Shown here: positions 8,729 to 20,887 of the stretch, one piece after another
Position numbering within the stretch: position 1 is the stretch's first letter
Layout of the letters: each line of letters begins with the position of its first letter
NCBI RefSeq assembly: GCF_003217475.1
Contig: NZ_QJSP01000001.1
Span: 1-64,000 of the forward strand
DNA from: Williamsia limnetica
GTDB lineage: Bacteria; Actinomycetota; Actinomycetes; Mycobacteriales; Mycobacteriaceae
Direction: 5' to 3'
Length of the DNA stretch: 64,000 nucleotides
Translations under genes and position numbers: made by a program
Notes under the pieces: generated by a model
Databases searched by the model: none
What the model was told of the DNA's origin: nothing
What the model saw: the letters and a program-made list of their open reading frames with translations, nothing else

Positions 8729-9916
8729 ATGAAGATGCCTGCCCTGCTGTCACGCACAACCGAAACTCTGCCTGGGATCAGCGGTATCGCCAGGATCGAC
8801 AAGAACACCAAACGACTCCTTTCCAGAGTCGGCCCCGGGGACATCGTGATCCTCGATGAGGTCGACCTCGACAGGGTCACCGCCGACGCCCTGGTGGCCG
8901 CCGACGTCCTGGTGGTGGTCAACGCCTCGCCGTCCATCTCCGGGCGTTACCCGAACCTCGGACCCGAGCTGCTGGTGGCATCGGGCATCACCCTGATCGA
9001 CGATGTCGGTGTCGAGGTGTTCAAGCGCATCAAGGACGGCGCCAAGATCCGCGCAGACGAGGGCGGCCTGTACACCGGTGAGCGGCGGCTGGCCAAGGGC
9101 ACCGAACTGGGGGAGCGTGAGATCGCCGACCTCATGATCGACGCCAAGACCGGCCTCGTCGATCATCTGGAAGCGTTCTCGGGCAACACCATCGAGTTCA
9201 TCCGGAGTGAGTCGCCGCTGCTGATCGACGGCGTCGGCGTACCTGACGTCGACGTGCGCATCGAAGGCCGCCACGTGGTGGTGGTCGCCGATGGCGCCGA
9301 TCACGTCGCAGATCTCAAACGGCTCAAGCCGTTCATCAAGGAGTATCAGCCGATCATGGTGGGCGTCGACGGAGGCGCCGACACCCTGATGGATCTGGGC
9401 TACCGACCGGACCTGATCGTGGGCGACCCCGAAGGTATGAAGTCGGCGACGCTGAAATCCGGCGCGCAGGTGGTGCTGCCCGCCGATCCCGACGGTCACG
9501 CCCCGGGCCTCGAACGAATCCAGGACCTGGGGATCGGGGCCATGACGTTCCCCGCCGCCGGTTCGGCAGCCGACCTCGCGCTGCTACTGGTGGACCATCA
9601 CGAAGCCGCGTTGATCGTCACCGTGGGACACGCCGCGTCGCTCGACGAGTTCTTCGACCGCAGCCTGCGGGAGTCGAACCCGTCGACGTTCCTCACCAGG
9701 CTCAAGGTCGGCCCCAAGCTCGTCGATTCCAAGGCTGTTGCCACGCTGTATCGCTCGCGGGTGTCCGGAGCCGCCATAGCTCTGCTGATCCTGGCGGGCC
9801 TCGTCGCGTTGATCGTCGCGGTCCTCATGTCCAGTGCCGGGGGCGAGGTCACCGATTGGATCGTCGATCAGTGGAACCGGCTGACCGAGTGGGTCCAGCA
9901 GGTCTGGAATGAGTGA
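8729..9916 (+). CDS. steA: SteA, cell-separation protein with thiamin pyrophosphokinase-like fold
   Basis: 395 residues from ATG 8729. This start gives MKMPALLSR, matching the M. tuberculosis homologue Rv1697, and drops an 18-residue unsupported extension. In Corynebacterium SteA works with SteB in daughter-cell separation through peptidoglycan hydrolase control. The long cytoplasmic part contains GVDGGADTLMDLGYRPDLIVGD, typical of the thiamin pyrophosphokinase-like catalytic fold, but no known kinase activity. One transmembrane helix lies near the C-terminus (AIALLILAGLVALIVAVLM), followed by a short Trp-rich tail. steB starts 27 bases after its stop. Confidence 0.9.
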   Translation: MKMPALLSRTTETLPGISGIARIDKNTKRLLSRVGPGDIVILDEVDLDRVTADALVAADVLVVVNASPSISGRYPNLGPELLVASGITLIDDVGVEVFKRIKDGAKIRADEGGLYTGERRLAKGTELGEREIADLMIDAKTGLVDHLEAFSGNTIEFIRSESPLLIDGVGVPDVDVRIEGRHVVVVADGADHVADLKRLKPFIKEYQPIMVGVDGGADTLMDLGYRPDLIVGDPEGMKSATLKSGAQVVLPADPDGHAPGLERIQDLGIGAMTFPAAGSAADLALLLVDHHEAALIVTVGHAASLDEFFDRSLRESNPSTFLTRLKVGPKLVDSKAVATLYRSRVSGAAIALLILAGLVALIVAVLMSSAGGEVTDWIVDQWNRLTEWVQQVWNE

Positions 9917-9943
9917 GCCCGTCAGGGCTGGATCGGATAAGTA

Positions 9944-10867
9944 GTGATTTCGCTTCGCCAGCATGCTATTTCGCTGGTCGCGGTGTTCTTGGCTCTTGCT
10001 GTGGGTGTGGTGCTGGGATCCGGATTTGTCGCTGACACATTCGGATCGTCCAGCGACGCACAGGACAAGCGTGAGCAAGAATTGCGTGACGAGAATCAGC
10101 AGCTGACCAACAACGTCAACGCAGCCAACAACTTCGATACGGCGATCGCGGGTCGTCTGCTCGAGGGCACCTTGCGCGATCGGCCGGTGCTGATCGTCAC
10201 CACACCCGGTGCCGACGAAGGCGACGTGGCCGCGGTCAAGGAGAATCTCAACAAGTCGGGTGCGGTCTTCAACGGTCAACTCGCTCTCACCGATGAGTTC
10301 GTCAGTGACCAGAGCGCCGAGAAGGTCAGGTCGATCATCGACCAATCGATCCCACCGGGCAGCACGCTGCGGACCGAGTTGACCGACTCCGGTGGCCGCA
10401 CCGGTGACCTGCTCGGTCTGTTGTTGCAGCTGTCGCCTCGAGATGCCGAGCCGCAGGTGTCGGGGAGTGAGACCGACGCCGGGCTCGCCGCCCTCAAGCA
10501 GGGCGGCTTCGTCGACTACGCCGACGGTGCCGTATCCCCAGCGCAGCTGGCTATCATCGTGACCGGCAACAAGTTTGCCGAGGATTCGGGCGCACGGGGG
10601 CAGGTTGTCGCGCGGTTCGCGGCGGCTTTCTCCGAGCGCGGCGCAGGGACGGTTCTCGTCGGGCGGACCGGTTCTGCCGAGGGCTCGTCGCCGATCGCCG
10701 TGGTGCGCGCGGATCCTGCGCTGAACGCACAGGTGTCCACGGTGGACAACGTCGACCAGGCGACCGGCCGGATCACCACGGTGCTCGCCCTGTCCGACGA
10801 GTTGGGCGACAAGCACGGCGCGTACGGCACCGGCCCCGGTGCCACCGCGATCGCACCCGAGAGCTGA
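9944..10867 (+). CDS. steB: SteB/MctB, membrane partner of SteA
   Basis: 307 residues, GTG start. An N-terminal helix (residues about 8-30) is followed by a coiled-coil stretch (DAQDKREQELRDENQQLTNN) and an outside domain. The M. tuberculosis homologue Rv1698 (MctB) was described as affecting copper resistance and as an outer membrane channel. The corynebacterial homologue SteB acts with SteA in cell separation. The single N-terminal helix plus coiled coil fits the SteB view better than a pore, but the sequence does not decide. Immediately downstream of steA, probably co-transcribed. Confidence 0.88.
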   Translation: MISLRQHAISLVAVFLALAVGVVLGSGFVADTFGSSSDAQDKREQELRDENQQLTNNVNAANNFDTAIAGRLLEGTLRDRPVLIVTTPGADEGDVAAVKENLNKSGAVFNGQLALTDEFVSDQSAEKVRSIIDQSIPPGSTLRTELTDSGGRTGDLLGLLLQLSPRDAEPQVSGSETDAGLAALKQGGFVDYADGAVSPAQLAIIVTGNKFAEDSGARGQVVARFAAAFSERGAGTVLVGRTGSAEGSSPIAVVRADPALNAQVSTVDNVDQATGRITTVLALSDELGDKHGAYGTGPGATAIAPES

Positions 10868-10875
10868 CCGGAGGC

Positions 10876-10914
10876 GACCACCCGCCGGCGTCACCGGATC
10901 GCCGGTGGGTGATC
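10876..10914. terminator. GC-rich hairpin between steB and pyrG
   Basis: GACCACCCGCCGGCG (10876-10890) pairs with CGCCGGTGGGTGATC (10900-10914) in 13 of 15 positions with a 9-base loop. There is no T tract, so it could be a weak terminator of the steAB transcript or an attenuator/leader hairpin for pyrG, whose start is 130 bases further on. Confidence 0.5.
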
Positions 10915-10968
10915 ACCCGTGTCAAGGCCGAGAATTCGGCTCAGTGGTGTTACCGTGGAGTCCCGTAG

Positions 10969-13424
<2,456 letters not shown>

Positions 13425-13430
<6 letters not shown>

Positions 13431-13464
13431 GCTCGACCGGACCGTCGTGAGCTCGACCGGACCG
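13425..13464. repeat. 20-bp tandem duplication over the nudix/xerD junction
   Basis: 13425-13444 and 13445-13464 are two head-to-tail 20-base copies differing at one base (TCATGAGCTC versus TCGTGAGCTC at their left ends). The first copy carries an ATG overlapping the nudix stop as ATGA, but that frame ends after seven codons. The second copy carries GTG in the xerD frame. Confidence 0.9.
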
Positions 13465-14391
13465 ATGACCTTGGCCGACCAGGTGCAGATGTACCTGGAT
13501 CACCTCGAGGTCGAACGCGGTTCGGCTCGCAACACCCTGCAGTCGTACGCCCGAGATCTGCGCCGGTACCAGGAGTATCTGGCGGATCGGGGCATCGATG
13601 CGCTCTCACAGGTGCACGAATCCGACATCAGGGAGTTTTTGGTGGCGCTGCGACGCGGTGACGCAGACAACGACCGCCCACCTCTGGCGGACAGCTCGAT
13701 TGCACGAACGCTCGTGGCCACCCGGGGTTTTCACAAGTTCGCCGCTGCCGAGGGGATCGTCGTCGCCGACGTCGCCCACGCGGTGGCGCCTCCGAAGGCC
13801 CCGCGTCGTCTGCCGAAGAGCCTTCCGGTGGACGAGGTGCTGGCGATTTTGGCCGCGAGCGGGGGTGACGACGTCTCCGACGGACCCAGGGCGTTGCGCG
13901 ACCGGGCGCTGCTCGAACTGCTCTACAGCTGCGGCGCACGTATCTCCGAGGCAGTCGCCCTCGATGTCGACGACATCGAGACCGACTCACGTTCGGTGCT
14001 GCTGCGGGGCAAAGGCGGCAAAGAGCGCATCGTTCCCGTGGGGCGGCCTGCCATCGCCGCCCTCGATGCGTATCTGGTGAGGGGGCGGCCTGCGCTGGTG
14101 TCGCGGTTCAATCCTGCGCTGTTCTTGAACACCCGCGGCGGCCGCCTCAGCCGGCAGAGTGCGTGGCAGGTGCTCGTCGACGCGGCGGCGCGCGCAGGAT
14201 TGGACAAATCGGTCTCGCCGCACACGCTGCGGCACAGTTTCGCGACGCACCTGCTCGACGGCGGGGCGGACGTGCGCGTGGTGCAGGAGCTCCTGGGTCA
14301 TGCCTCGGTCACCACCACGCAGGTATACACGCTGGTGACAGTCGGAACCATGCGCGAGGTGTACGCGTTGGCGCACCCACGTGCGCGGTAG
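13447..14391 (+). CDS. xerD: tyrosine recombinase XerD
   Basis: 314 residues. Site-specific recombinase that with XerC resolves chromosome dimers at dif. The N-terminal SAM-like DNA-binding domain begins [17 protein letters not shown]. The catalytic domain shows the first Arg in [24 protein letters not shown] with the His-x-x-Arg pair, LGHASVTTT, and the Tyr nucleophile in QVYTLV. GTG 13447 and in-frame ATG 13465 (MTLADQV) are both possible; the latter aligns well with the M. tuberculosis protein. The start region has been altered by the 20-bp tandem duplication. Confidence 0.93.
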   Translation: MSSTGPMTLADQVQMYLDHLEVERGSARNTLQSYARDLRRYQEYLADRGIDALSQVHESDIREFLVALRRGDADNDRPPLADSSIARTLVATRGFHKFAAAEGIVVADVAHAVAPPKAPRRLPKSLPVDEVLAILAASGGDDVSDGPRALRDRALLELLYSCGARISEAVALDVDDIETDSRSVLLRGKGGKERIVPVGRPAIAALDAYLVRGRPALVSRFNPALFLNTRGGRLSRQSAWQVLVDAAARAGLDKSVSPHTLRHSFATHLLDGGADVRVVQELLGHASVTTTQVYTLVTVGTMREVYALAHPRAR

Positions 14392-14451
14392 AACGTCTGG
14401 TGACGGTGAGCCTCCACAGTCGCGCCACGCCGACGCACTAGGCTCGCAAGG

Positions 14452-15399
14452 GTGACAACGCCACAGCCACCTCATCGGCCCGGGCGTGATGCGAATCAGT
14501 TGATGATCACCACGCCGCAACGTGGCGATGACGACCATGAACGCGAGAAACCGGGCACCCCCGGCGAGCTCGGCCCAACAGGTCGACCACTGCGCGAGGT
14601 ACCTGAGCCGACGCCGCTCGACCGGCACGGGCCGGCGACGGTTGTCGCGATCTGCAATCAGAAAGGCGGCGTCGGCAAGACGACGTCGACCATCAACCTC
14701 GGTGCCGCGTTGGCCGAGTGTGGCCGCCGAGTGTTGCTCGTGGATCTCGATCCGCAGGGCGCGCTGTCGGCAGGCTTGGGCGTACCGCACCATGAACTGG
14801 ACTTGACCGTGCACAACATGCTCGTCCCGCCGCAGGTGTCGGCGGATGAGGTGCTGATGCGCACCCGTGTCGACGGTATGGATCTGTTGCCGTCGAACAT
14901 CGACCTCTCGGCGGCGGAGATCCAGCTCGTCAACGAGGTCGGCCGCGAACACACCCTCGGCCGCGCGTTGCACCCGTTGCTCGACCGCTACGACTACGTG
15001 CTGATCGATTGCCAGCCCTCGCTGGGCCTGCTGACCGTCAACGCTCTCGCGTGCGCGGACACCGTCGTCATCCCGATGGAATGTGAGTACTTCAGTCTGC
15101 GTGGCCTCGCGCTGTTGAGCGACACGATCGACAAGGTGCGCGATCGCCTCAACCCCCGGCTCAAGCTCGGTGGAATCCTCGTGACCATGTTCGACGCCCG
15201 CACCCTGCACTCCCGTGAGGTGATGGCGCGGGTCGTCGAGGTGTTCGGTGACAAGGTCTACGACACGGTGATCAGCCGGACGGTCCGTTTCCCGGAGACC
15301 AGCGTTGCGGGTGAGCCGATCACGTCGTGGGCACCGAAGTCGGCCGGGGCCAGGGCATATCGGGCCCTTGCCCGCGAAGTCATCTTTCGCACCCGCTAA
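14452..15399 (+). CDS. ParA/Soj-type ATPase next to scpAB
   Basis: 315 residues, GTG start. A 60-residue hydrophilic N-terminal extension precedes the deviant Walker A motif KGGVGKTT (near residue 70), with the DLDPQGALSAGLG segment and VLIDCQPSLGLLTVNAL for Walker B. It corresponds to Rv1708, a ParA-family protein coded beside scpA, and not to the ParA of the oriC-proximal parAB locus. Likely membrane- or DNA-associated and connected with chromosome organisation together with ScpA/B. The scpA start lies 3 bases after its stop, which suggests one operon. Confidence 0.9.
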   Translation: MTTPQPPHRPGRDANQLMITTPQRGDDDHEREKPGTPGELGPTGRPLREVPEPTPLDRHGPATVVAICNQKGGVGKTTSTINLGAALAECGRRVLLVDLDPQGALSAGLGVPHHELDLTVHNMLVPPQVSADEVLMRTRVDGMDLLPSNIDLSAAEIQLVNEVGREHTLGRALHPLLDRYDYVLIDCQPSLGLLTVNALACADTVVIPMECEYFSLRGLALLSDTIDKVRDRLNPRLKLGGILVTMFDARTLHSREVMARVVEVFGDKVYDTVISRTVRFPETSVAGEPITSWAPKSAGARAYRALAREVIFRTR

Positions 15400-15402
15400 C
15401 CG

Positions 15403-16302
15403 ATGACCGAGACGTCACCACCGGAGCTGGACCCCACCACCCCGTCGACCGCAGCAGACGCCCCGGCGCTCGCGGCCGCGCCGGTGGACGCCCAGGCCGA
15501 CGACCCGCCCGCGAAGACCGGATTCCAGGTCAAGCTGACGAACTTCGAGGGCCCGTTCGACCTGCTGCTGAACCTCATCGGGCAGCATCGCCTCGACGTC
15601 ACCGAAGTGGCTCTTCACGAGGTCACCGACGACTTCATCGCCTACACCAAGCTTCTCGGCGCCGAGATGGATCTCGACCAGACCACTCAGTTCCTGGTGG
15701 TCGCGGCGACACTGCTCGACCTCAAGGCGGCGCGTCTACTGCCGTCGGGTGAAGTGGAGAACGACGAAGATCTGGCCCTGCTCGAAGCCCGCGACCTGCT
15801 CTTCGCGCGACTTCTGCAGTACCGGGCATACAAACAGGTCGCCGTGTTGTTTGCCGAACTCGAAGCCGCGGCGCTACAACGCTATCCGCGAGCCGTCTCG
15901 CTGGAGCAACGATTCGAGTCGCTGCTGCCCGAGGTGACCATCGGTGTGTCGCCGGGTGTGTTCGCCGAGGTCGCGGTCGCCGCGATGACGCCCAAACCGG
16001 TGCCTCAGGTCGGACTCGGACACCTGCATGTATCAACGGTGTCGGTGCCTGAGCAGGCGTTGCGGATCGGGGAGATCCTCCGCGATGCCGGCGCGGGTGC
16101 GTGGGTCAGTTTCACCGACCTGGTGACCGAATGCGACAACGGCCTGGCAGTCGTCGCTCGCTTTCTGGCACTGCTCGAGTTGTACCGGGAACGCGCGGTC
16201 GCGTTCGAACAGCCCGAGGCCCTCGGAGCCCTCATGGTCAGCTGGACCGGCGAGCGTGACGAGGCCGCAGTGACAATCGACAAGGCAGATGACTATGGAT
16301 GA
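15403..16302 (+). CDS. scpA: segregation and condensation protein ScpA
   Basis: 299 residues. The kleisin subunit that bridges SMC heads. A 45-residue Pro/Ala-rich N-terminal tail precedes the conserved KLTNFEGPFDLLLNLIGQH, followed by helices ending in the winged-helix C-terminal domain (ALRIGEILRDAG to VAFEQPEALGAL). The 3' end overlaps scpB by 14 bases, so translation is probably coupled and the two subunits made in step. Confidence 0.92.
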   Translation: MTETSPPELDPTTPSTAADAPALAAAPVDAQADDPPAKTGFQVKLTNFEGPFDLLLNLIGQHRLDVTEVALHEVTDDFIAYTKLLGAEMDLDQTTQFLVVAATLLDLKAARLLPSGEVENDEDLALLEARDLLFARLLQYRAYKQVAVLFAELEAAALQRYPRAVSLEQRFESLLPEVTIGVSPGVFAEVAVAAMTPKPVPQVGLGHLHVSTVSVPEQALRIGEILRDAGAGAWVSFTDLVTECDNGLAVVARFLALLELYRERAVAFEQPEALGALMVSWTGERDEAAVTIDKADDYG

Positions 16303-17002
16303 ACCGGATACCGAGACCACACCTGCCGACGACCCCGAGATGCTGTTCGACGCGGAGGCCGACACTCTCGACGACGACGAGCTGCGGTCGGCACTCGAGG
16401 CGATGCTGCTGGTGACCGACAGTCCCGCGACCACCGACCAGTTCGCCGCGGCGCTCGACGAAAGCCCGGTGCGGGTCGAGGCGATGCTCCGACAGATGAC
16501 CACCGAACTCAACCAGCGTCGCAGCGGCATCGATCTGCGCTTTGCCGGCGATGGGTGGCGCTACTACACCCGGAACGAGTTCGCGCCCTACGTCGAGCGT
16601 CTGCTCCTGGATGGCGCGCGCTCGAAGCTGACGCGTGCGGCCCTGGAGACGCTGGCTGTCGTGGCCTACCGGCAACCCGTCACCCGCTCGCGCATCAGCG
16701 CCGTTCGAGGGGTGAACGTGGACGGCGTCATCAGGACCCTGGTGGCCCGTGGGCTCATCAGCGAGGCGGGCACCGATGTCGACTCGGGGGCCGTGATGTA
16801 CAACACCACGGAACTTTTTCTGGAGCGACTGGGGTTGGCATCGTTGAGCGAACTACCGGATCTGGCGCCCCTTCTGCCGGACGTCGACCTCATCGACGCC
16901 CTCGGCGATGAGATAAACGCCGATCCGCGATTCGCCAAACTGGCAGGTAACACGTCAGACTTGAACAACAAAACACACAACATCACCGTCGACGACGACT
17001 GA
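16289..17002 (+). CDS. scpB: segregation and condensation protein ScpB
   Basis: 237 residues. Dimeric tandem winged-helix partner of ScpA in the SMC complex. After an acidic N-terminus the family segment LRSALEAMLLVTDSPATTDQ begins near residue 30, followed by ETLAVVAYRQPVTRSRISAVRG, the signature of the second winged helix. ATG 16289 and ATG 16295 are both in frame and both lie inside scpA. It ends 48 bases before rluB. Confidence 0.92.
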   Translation: MTMDEPDTETTPADDPEMLFDAEADTLDDDELRSALEAMLLVTDSPATTDQFAAALDESPVRVEAMLRQMTTELNQRRSGIDLRFAGDGWRYYTRNEFAPYVERLLLDGARSKLTRAALETLAVVAYRQPVTRSRISAVRGVNVDGVIRTLVARGLISEAGTDVDSGAVMYNTTELFLERLGLASLSELPDLAPLLPDVDLIDALGDEINADPRFAKLAGNTSDLNNKTHNITVDDD

Positions 17003-17050
17003 TTGCGCAACTGCGGATCAGCTGTTCGACCGGGAATTAGGGATACGAGC

Positions 17051-18406
17051 ATGGCACCCGCTAGCCGAGACGGCAGACCGGACAGAAACAAAGACAAAGG
17101 CAAGAGGCGCGGACCGCGTGAGGAAACGAACTCCTCAGGCGATCGCGATCGGAAGCCTTATGGAGACAGAGGCGCCAGAGCCGACAGTCGTGGCGGCAGG
17201 CCCGCGCAAGACCGCGGAGGCCGCCCCACGGGCGATCGGCGTGGTGCACCGTCCCGCGATCGCGGTGGTCGGTCATCTGAGGAACGTGGCGGACCCCGGC
17301 ATGCGGAGCGAGGTGAACGCCGAGGCGAAACTTCTGGCCGTCCCACCGGTGACCGCGGTCGTCCCAGCACTGAGCGTGGTCGTCCCGGCGCCGAGCGTGA
17401 TCGTCCGAACGGCGATCGCGAACGGCCCGCAGGTGCAGATGCCGGCGGCAGGCCCACCGGTGGCAAGCCGACTGGCAAGCCCACCGGCGGAAAGCCCACA
17501 AAAGGCGCCGCCACCGAGCGTTTCCGTAAAGCCCATCGCAAGGGTCCCGGACCCGAGGGCAAACCCAAGTCGGCTCCCGATGTGAAGAGCGGTCAGGTAC
17601 GGCTCAACAACGCCAAGCCCGCCCGCGACCAGAACCCGCTCGATGTCGGCGGCGACGGAGCGACATACGTCAAGGGCGGCACGCGCCTGCAGAAGGTGCT
17701 GGCCCAGTCCGGCGTCGCATCACGTCGTGGCGCCGAAGAGCTGATTGCTGCCGGCCGCGTCGAGGTCGATGGCGAGGTCGTCACCGAGCAGGGCTTGCGT
17801 ATCGATCCCGAGACCGCTGTGGTCCGTGTCGATGGCGCTCGCGTGGTGGTCAACGAAGAGCATCAGTACCTCGCTCTGAACAAGCCCAAGGGCTGGCAGT
17901 CGACGATGGCCGACGAGTTCGGGCGTCCGTGCATCGGTGATCTGGTCGCCGAGCGGGTCATGTCCGGGCAGAGGCTCTTTCACGTCGGCAGGCTCGACGC
18001 CGACACCGAGGGACTGATCCTGCTCACCAACGACGGTGAGCTCGCGCATCGCTTGATGCATCCCTCCTTCGAGGTGCCCAAGACCTACATGGCGACTGTC
18101 CGTGGTGAGGTCAACCGCAGCTTGGGTCGCACGCTGCGCGAGGGAATCGAACTAGACGACGGACCGGCGAAGGTCGACAAGTTCGCTCTGCTGGACGTGA
18201 ACGAAGGCATCTCCTTGCTCCGGCTGACGTTGCACGAGGGCCGCAAGCGAATCGTGCGCCGCATGCTCGACGAGACAGGCCATCCGGTGATTCGTCTGGT
18301 GCGCACCGACATCGGCGCCGTGAACGTCGGCGAGCAACGTCCCGGCACCCTTCGGGTCATGGGCAACGACGAGATCGGCGCGCTCTACAAGGCGGTGGGA
18401 ATGTGA
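17051..18406 (+). CDS. rluB: 23S rRNA pseudouridine synthase with Arg/Gly-rich N-terminal tail
   Basis: 451 residues from ATG 17051, preferred over a longer frame starting at the scpB stop. About 190 N-terminal residues are low-complexity, built from DRGGRP, GDRGRP, ERGRP and [10 protein letters not shown] repeats, giving a highly basic disordered tail. Then an S4 RNA-binding domain ([20 protein letters not shown]) and an RsuA/RluB catalytic domain with the Asp in [20 protein letters not shown]. By family it forms pseudouridine near 2605 of 23S rRNA. It corresponds to Rv1711, but the tail is much longer than in typical family members. The stop overlaps cmk by 4 bases. Confidence 0.9.
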   Translation: MAPASRDGRPDRNKDKGKRRGPREETNSSGDRDRKPYGDRGARADSRGGRPAQDRGGRPTGDRRGAPSRDRGGRSSEERGGPRHAERGERRGETSGRPTGDRGRPSTERGRPGAERDRPNGDRERPAGADAGGRPTGGKPTGKPTGGKPTKGAATERFRKAHRKGPGPEGKPKSAPDVKSGQVRLNNAKPARDQNPLDVGGDGATYVKGGTRLQKVLAQSGVASRRGAEELIAAGRVEVDGEVVTEQGLRIDPETAVVRVDGARVVVNEEHQYLALNKPKGWQSTMADEFGRPCIGDLVAERVMSGQRLFHVGRLDADTEGLILLTNDGELAHRLMHPSFEVPKTYMATVRGEVNRSLGRTLREGIELDDGPAKVDKFALLDVNEGISLLRLTLHEGRKRIVRRMLDETGHPVIRLVRTDIGAVNVGEQRPGTLRVMGNDEIGALYKAVGM

Positions 18407-19104
18407 CGAACCGTGCAGTGATCGCGATCGACGGGCCCGCGGGTACCGGAAAATCGAGTGTGTCGCGCCGAGTGGCAACAGCGTTGGGCGCCAACTACAT
18501 CGACACCGGTGCGATGTACCGCGTGGCGACGTTGCGCGTTCTGCGTGCCGGGGTCGATCTGGACGACGCAGAGGCGATCGACAACGCGACCGAGGGGTTG
18601 ACGATCTCGGTCACCAACAGTCCGGTCAAGCAGATCGTCCTCATGGACGGCGAAGACGTGAGCGCAGAGATTCGCGGCGACGACGTCACCCGCGCCGTGT
18701 CGGCGGTGTCGGCAGTTCCGGCGGTCCGCACCCGTTTGGTGCAGGCACAGCGGGATCTGGCCCAGAGCGGGCTCAGCGTGCTCGAAGGTCGCGATATCGG
18801 AACCGTTGTGTTCCCTGACGCCGAACTGAAGGTGTTCTTGACCGCGTCGCCCGAGGCTCGCGCCCAGCGGCGGCACGATCAGAACACCGCTGCAGGCAGA
18901 GACAGTGAGTACGCGACGGTGCTCGAGGACGTGATCCGTCGAGACCATCTGGATTCGACGAGGTCCACCTCGCCGTTGCGAATGGCCGATGATGCCGTGC
19001 AGGTCGACACCACCGATCTGGGCATCGAAGAGGTGATCGCCGAGCTGGTCGAGTTGGCGCGTCGCCGCATTCACGTAAACAGCTCGAACGAGGTAAAAGC
19101 ATGA
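18403..19104 (+). CDS. cmk: cytidylate kinase
   Basis: 233 residues, GTG start overlapping rluB. Phosphorylates CMP and dCMP. P-loop [11 protein letters not shown] begins near residue 8; YIDTGAMYR and the CMP-binding [19 protein letters not shown] are conserved, as is the lid RRHDQN. The length is typical. It overlaps der by 4 bases (ATGA), completing a coupled rluB-cmk-der set. Confidence 0.95.
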   Translation: MTNRAVIAIDGPAGTGKSSVSRRVATALGANYIDTGAMYRVATLRVLRAGVDLDDAEAIDNATEGLTISVTNSPVKQIVLMDGEDVSAEIRGDDVTRAVSAVSAVPAVRTRLVQAQRDLAQSGLSVLEGRDIGTVVFPDAELKVFLTASPEARAQRRHDQNTAAGRDSEYATVLEDVIRRDHLDSTRSTSPLRMADDAVQVDTTDLGIEEVIAELVELARRRIHVNSSNEVKA

Positions 19105-20528
19105 GTGACAGTTTTGATGGGGCAGGCGTCGGCGACGACGGCCTGTGGACAGACGAATCCGACTGGGACATCAGCGAATTCACCGAGCTGGGCGATGAGG
19201 GATCCGCGGTGGCGGTGCCCGTTGTCGCCATCGTCGGGCGCCCCAACGTTGGCAAGTCGTCCCTGGTGAACCGCATCCTCGGACGGCGTGAAGCCGTCGT
19301 CGAGGACATCCCGGGCGTGACCCGCGACCGCGTCTCGTACGACGCGTCGTGGGCGGGCAGGCGCTTCATGGTGCAGGACACCGGCGGCTGGGAACCGGAC
19401 GCCAAGGGTATGGCGCAGTCGGTGGCGAGGCAGGCCGAGGTCGCCATGAAGACCGCCGACGCCATCGTGCTCGTCGTCGATGCAACCGTCGGCGCCACCA
19501 CCACCGACGAAGCAGTCGCGAAGGTGTTGCGCCGCTCGAAGACCCCGGTGTTGCTGGCGGCCAACAAGGTCGACGACGAACGCATCGAATCCGAAGCCGC
19601 CGCGCTGTGGTCGCTGGGTCTGGGGGAGCCGTACTCGGTCTCTGCCGCCCACGGTCGCGGAACCGGTGATCTGCTCGACAAGATCCTCGAGGCGTTGCCC
19701 GAGACACCGCGGGAGACAACGCTCACCGGTGGTCCGCGCCGGGTGGCGTTGGTCGGCAAACCGAACGTCGGCAAGAGCTCGTTGATGAACAAGCTCACCG
19801 GTGAGGACCGCGCGGTGGTCGACAACGTCGCGGGCACCACCGTCGACCCGGTCGACGAGCTCGTCGAACTCGGCGGGAAGATCTGGAACTTCGTCGACAC
19901 CGCCGGACTGCGCAAGAAAGTTCAGCAGTCGAGTGGACATGAGTTCTACGCGTCGCTGCGGACGAGGTCGGCGATCGAGGCGGCCGAGGTATCGGTGCTG
20001 CTGATCGACGCGTCTGAACCCATCACCGAGCAGGATCAGCGCGTGCTGACGATGATCATCGATGCCGGTCGTGCGTTGGTGATCGCCTTCAACAAATGGG
20101 ATCTGGTCGATGAGGACCGCCGCATGCAACTCGAAAAAGAGGTCGACCGTGACCTGTCGCGGGTGCCCTGGGCGCGGAAGGTGAACATCTCGGCGCACAC
20201 CGGCCGGGCGGTTCAGCGGCTCGTACCGGCGCTCGAGACAAGCCTGGCGTCCTGGGACAAGCGGGTCTCCACCGGGCAGCTCAACACCTGGCTCAAGGCC
20301 GTCATCGCCGAGACCCCGCCGCCGATGCGTGGCGGTCGGCTGCCACGTGTCCTGTTCGCCACCCAGGCCGCAACACGGCCGCCGACGTTCGTCTTCTTCA
20401 CCACGGGCTTCCTCGAGGCCGGCTACCGCCGCTTCCTGGAACGCAAACTGCGCGAAGAGTTCAACTTCGACGGGTCGCCGGTGAAGGTGAACGTCCGAGT
20501 GCGCGAAAAGCGTGAACGCAAGAAGTAG
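19101..20528 (+). CDS. der: GTPase Der (EngA)
   Basis: 475 residues. A double GTPase acting in 50S ribosome assembly. Two complete G domains are visible: [10 protein letters not shown] near residue 46 with DTGGWEP and NKVD, and [10 protein letters not shown] near 219 with DTAG and NKWD, then a KH-like C-terminal domain ending in a Lys/Arg-rich tail. A 35-residue acidic N-terminal extension is usual for actinobacterial Der. It is the last gene of the cluster and is followed 10 bases later by a strong terminator. Confidence 0.95.
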   Translation: MSDSFDGAGVGDDGLWTDESDWDISEFTELGDEGSAVAVPVVAIVGRPNVGKSSLVNRILGRREAVVEDIPGVTRDRVSYDASWAGRRFMVQDTGGWEPDAKGMAQSVARQAEVAMKTADAIVLVVDATVGATTTDEAVAKVLRRSKTPVLLAANKVDDERIESEAAALWSLGLGEPYSVSAAHGRGTGDLLDKILEALPETPRETTLTGGPRRVALVGKPNVGKSSLMNKLTGEDRAVVDNVAGTTVDPVDELVELGGKIWNFVDTAGLRKKVQQSSGHEFYASLRTRSAIEAAEVSVLLIDASEPITEQDQRVLTMIIDAGRALVIAFNKWDLVDEDRRMQLEKEVDRDLSRVPWARKVNISAHTGRAVQRLVPALETSLASWDKRVSTGQLNTWLKAVIAETPPPMRGGRLPRVLFATQAATRPPTFVFFTTGFLEAGYRRFLERKLREEFNFDGSPVKVNVRVREKRERKK

Positions 20529-20538
20529 TGATGTCAGA

Positions 20539-20577
20539 AGTCGGCCCCGGTCAGAAATGACCGGGGCCGACTGTTTT
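20539..20577 (+). terminator. strong intrinsic terminator after der
   Basis: A perfect 15-bp stem (20539-20553 with 20558-20572) closed by GAAA and followed by GTTTTTC ends the core cluster. Confidence 0.97.
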
Positions 20578-20676
20578 TCTGTCATCGGCGCGTGCTCGTT
20601 AGCTCATCTGCCAGGCGATTTTCGGACCGGGACGACTCTGAGGTAATCTCATGCAGCGGCTCGAAAAGAGCCGCAA

Positions 20677-20750
20677 CGGGCTGTGGCGCAGTTTGGTAGC
20701 GTGCTTGACTGGGGGTCAAGTGGTCGCAGGTTCAAATCCTGTCAGCCCGA
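20677..20750 (+). tRNA. tRNA-Pro (GGG)
   Basis: Cloverleaf with a 7-bp acceptor stem, CGGGCTG (20677-20683) with CAGCCCG (20743-20749). The anticodon stem CTTGA/TCAAG encloses the loop CTGGGGG, giving anticodon GGG, and the T arm contains GGTTCAAATCC. CCA is not encoded. It stands alone between the der terminator and a hairpin. Confidence 0.97.
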
Positions 20751-20754
20751 CAGT

Positions 20755-20786
20755 ATGGCCAGGTCGATATAAATCGATCTGGCCAT
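20755..20786 (+). terminator. hairpin after tRNA-Pro
   Basis: ATGGCCAGGTCGAT (20755-20768) pairs with ATCGATCTGGCCAT (20773-20786) with one G-U pair and an ATAA loop. It begins 4 bases after the tRNA. The T tract is poor, but the position suits a terminator or 3'-processing signal. Confidence 0.75.
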
Positions 20787-20810
20787 TGTCGTCTCGCGAG
20801 GCAGAGCCCG

Positions 20811-20882
20811 CACAAACCCACTCGCTCCAGGCAAACCCACGTGCAGCAGCACCTGGGTTTGCCTGGACGAGCTGGGTTTGTG
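20811..20882. repeat. long imperfect palindrome, 34-base arms
   Basis: 20811-20844 and 20849-20882 are inverted copies around AGCA, with only a short disturbed patch (CTCGC versus GCTCGT) and one mismatch near the tip. The motif AAACCCA/TGGGTTT occurs four times inside it. It ends 6 bases before the stop of the leftward amine oxidase and lies beyond the tRNA hairpin, so it may act as a two-way terminator; its length also fits a dispersed palindromic element. Confidence 0.85.
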
Positions 20883-20887
20883 GCAAC

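Noticed and set aside
9584-10894. 436-codon leftward open frame over steA and steB
   Set aside because: Antisense shadow of two recognisable genes.
13987-15210. 407-codon leftward open frame over xerD and parA
   Set aside because: Both strands cannot code well here; the rightward genes have complete motifs and the leftward product has shadow composition.
19071-20585. 504-codon leftward open frame over der
   Set aside because: Exact antisense of a fully conserved GTPase, and it begins in the der terminator.
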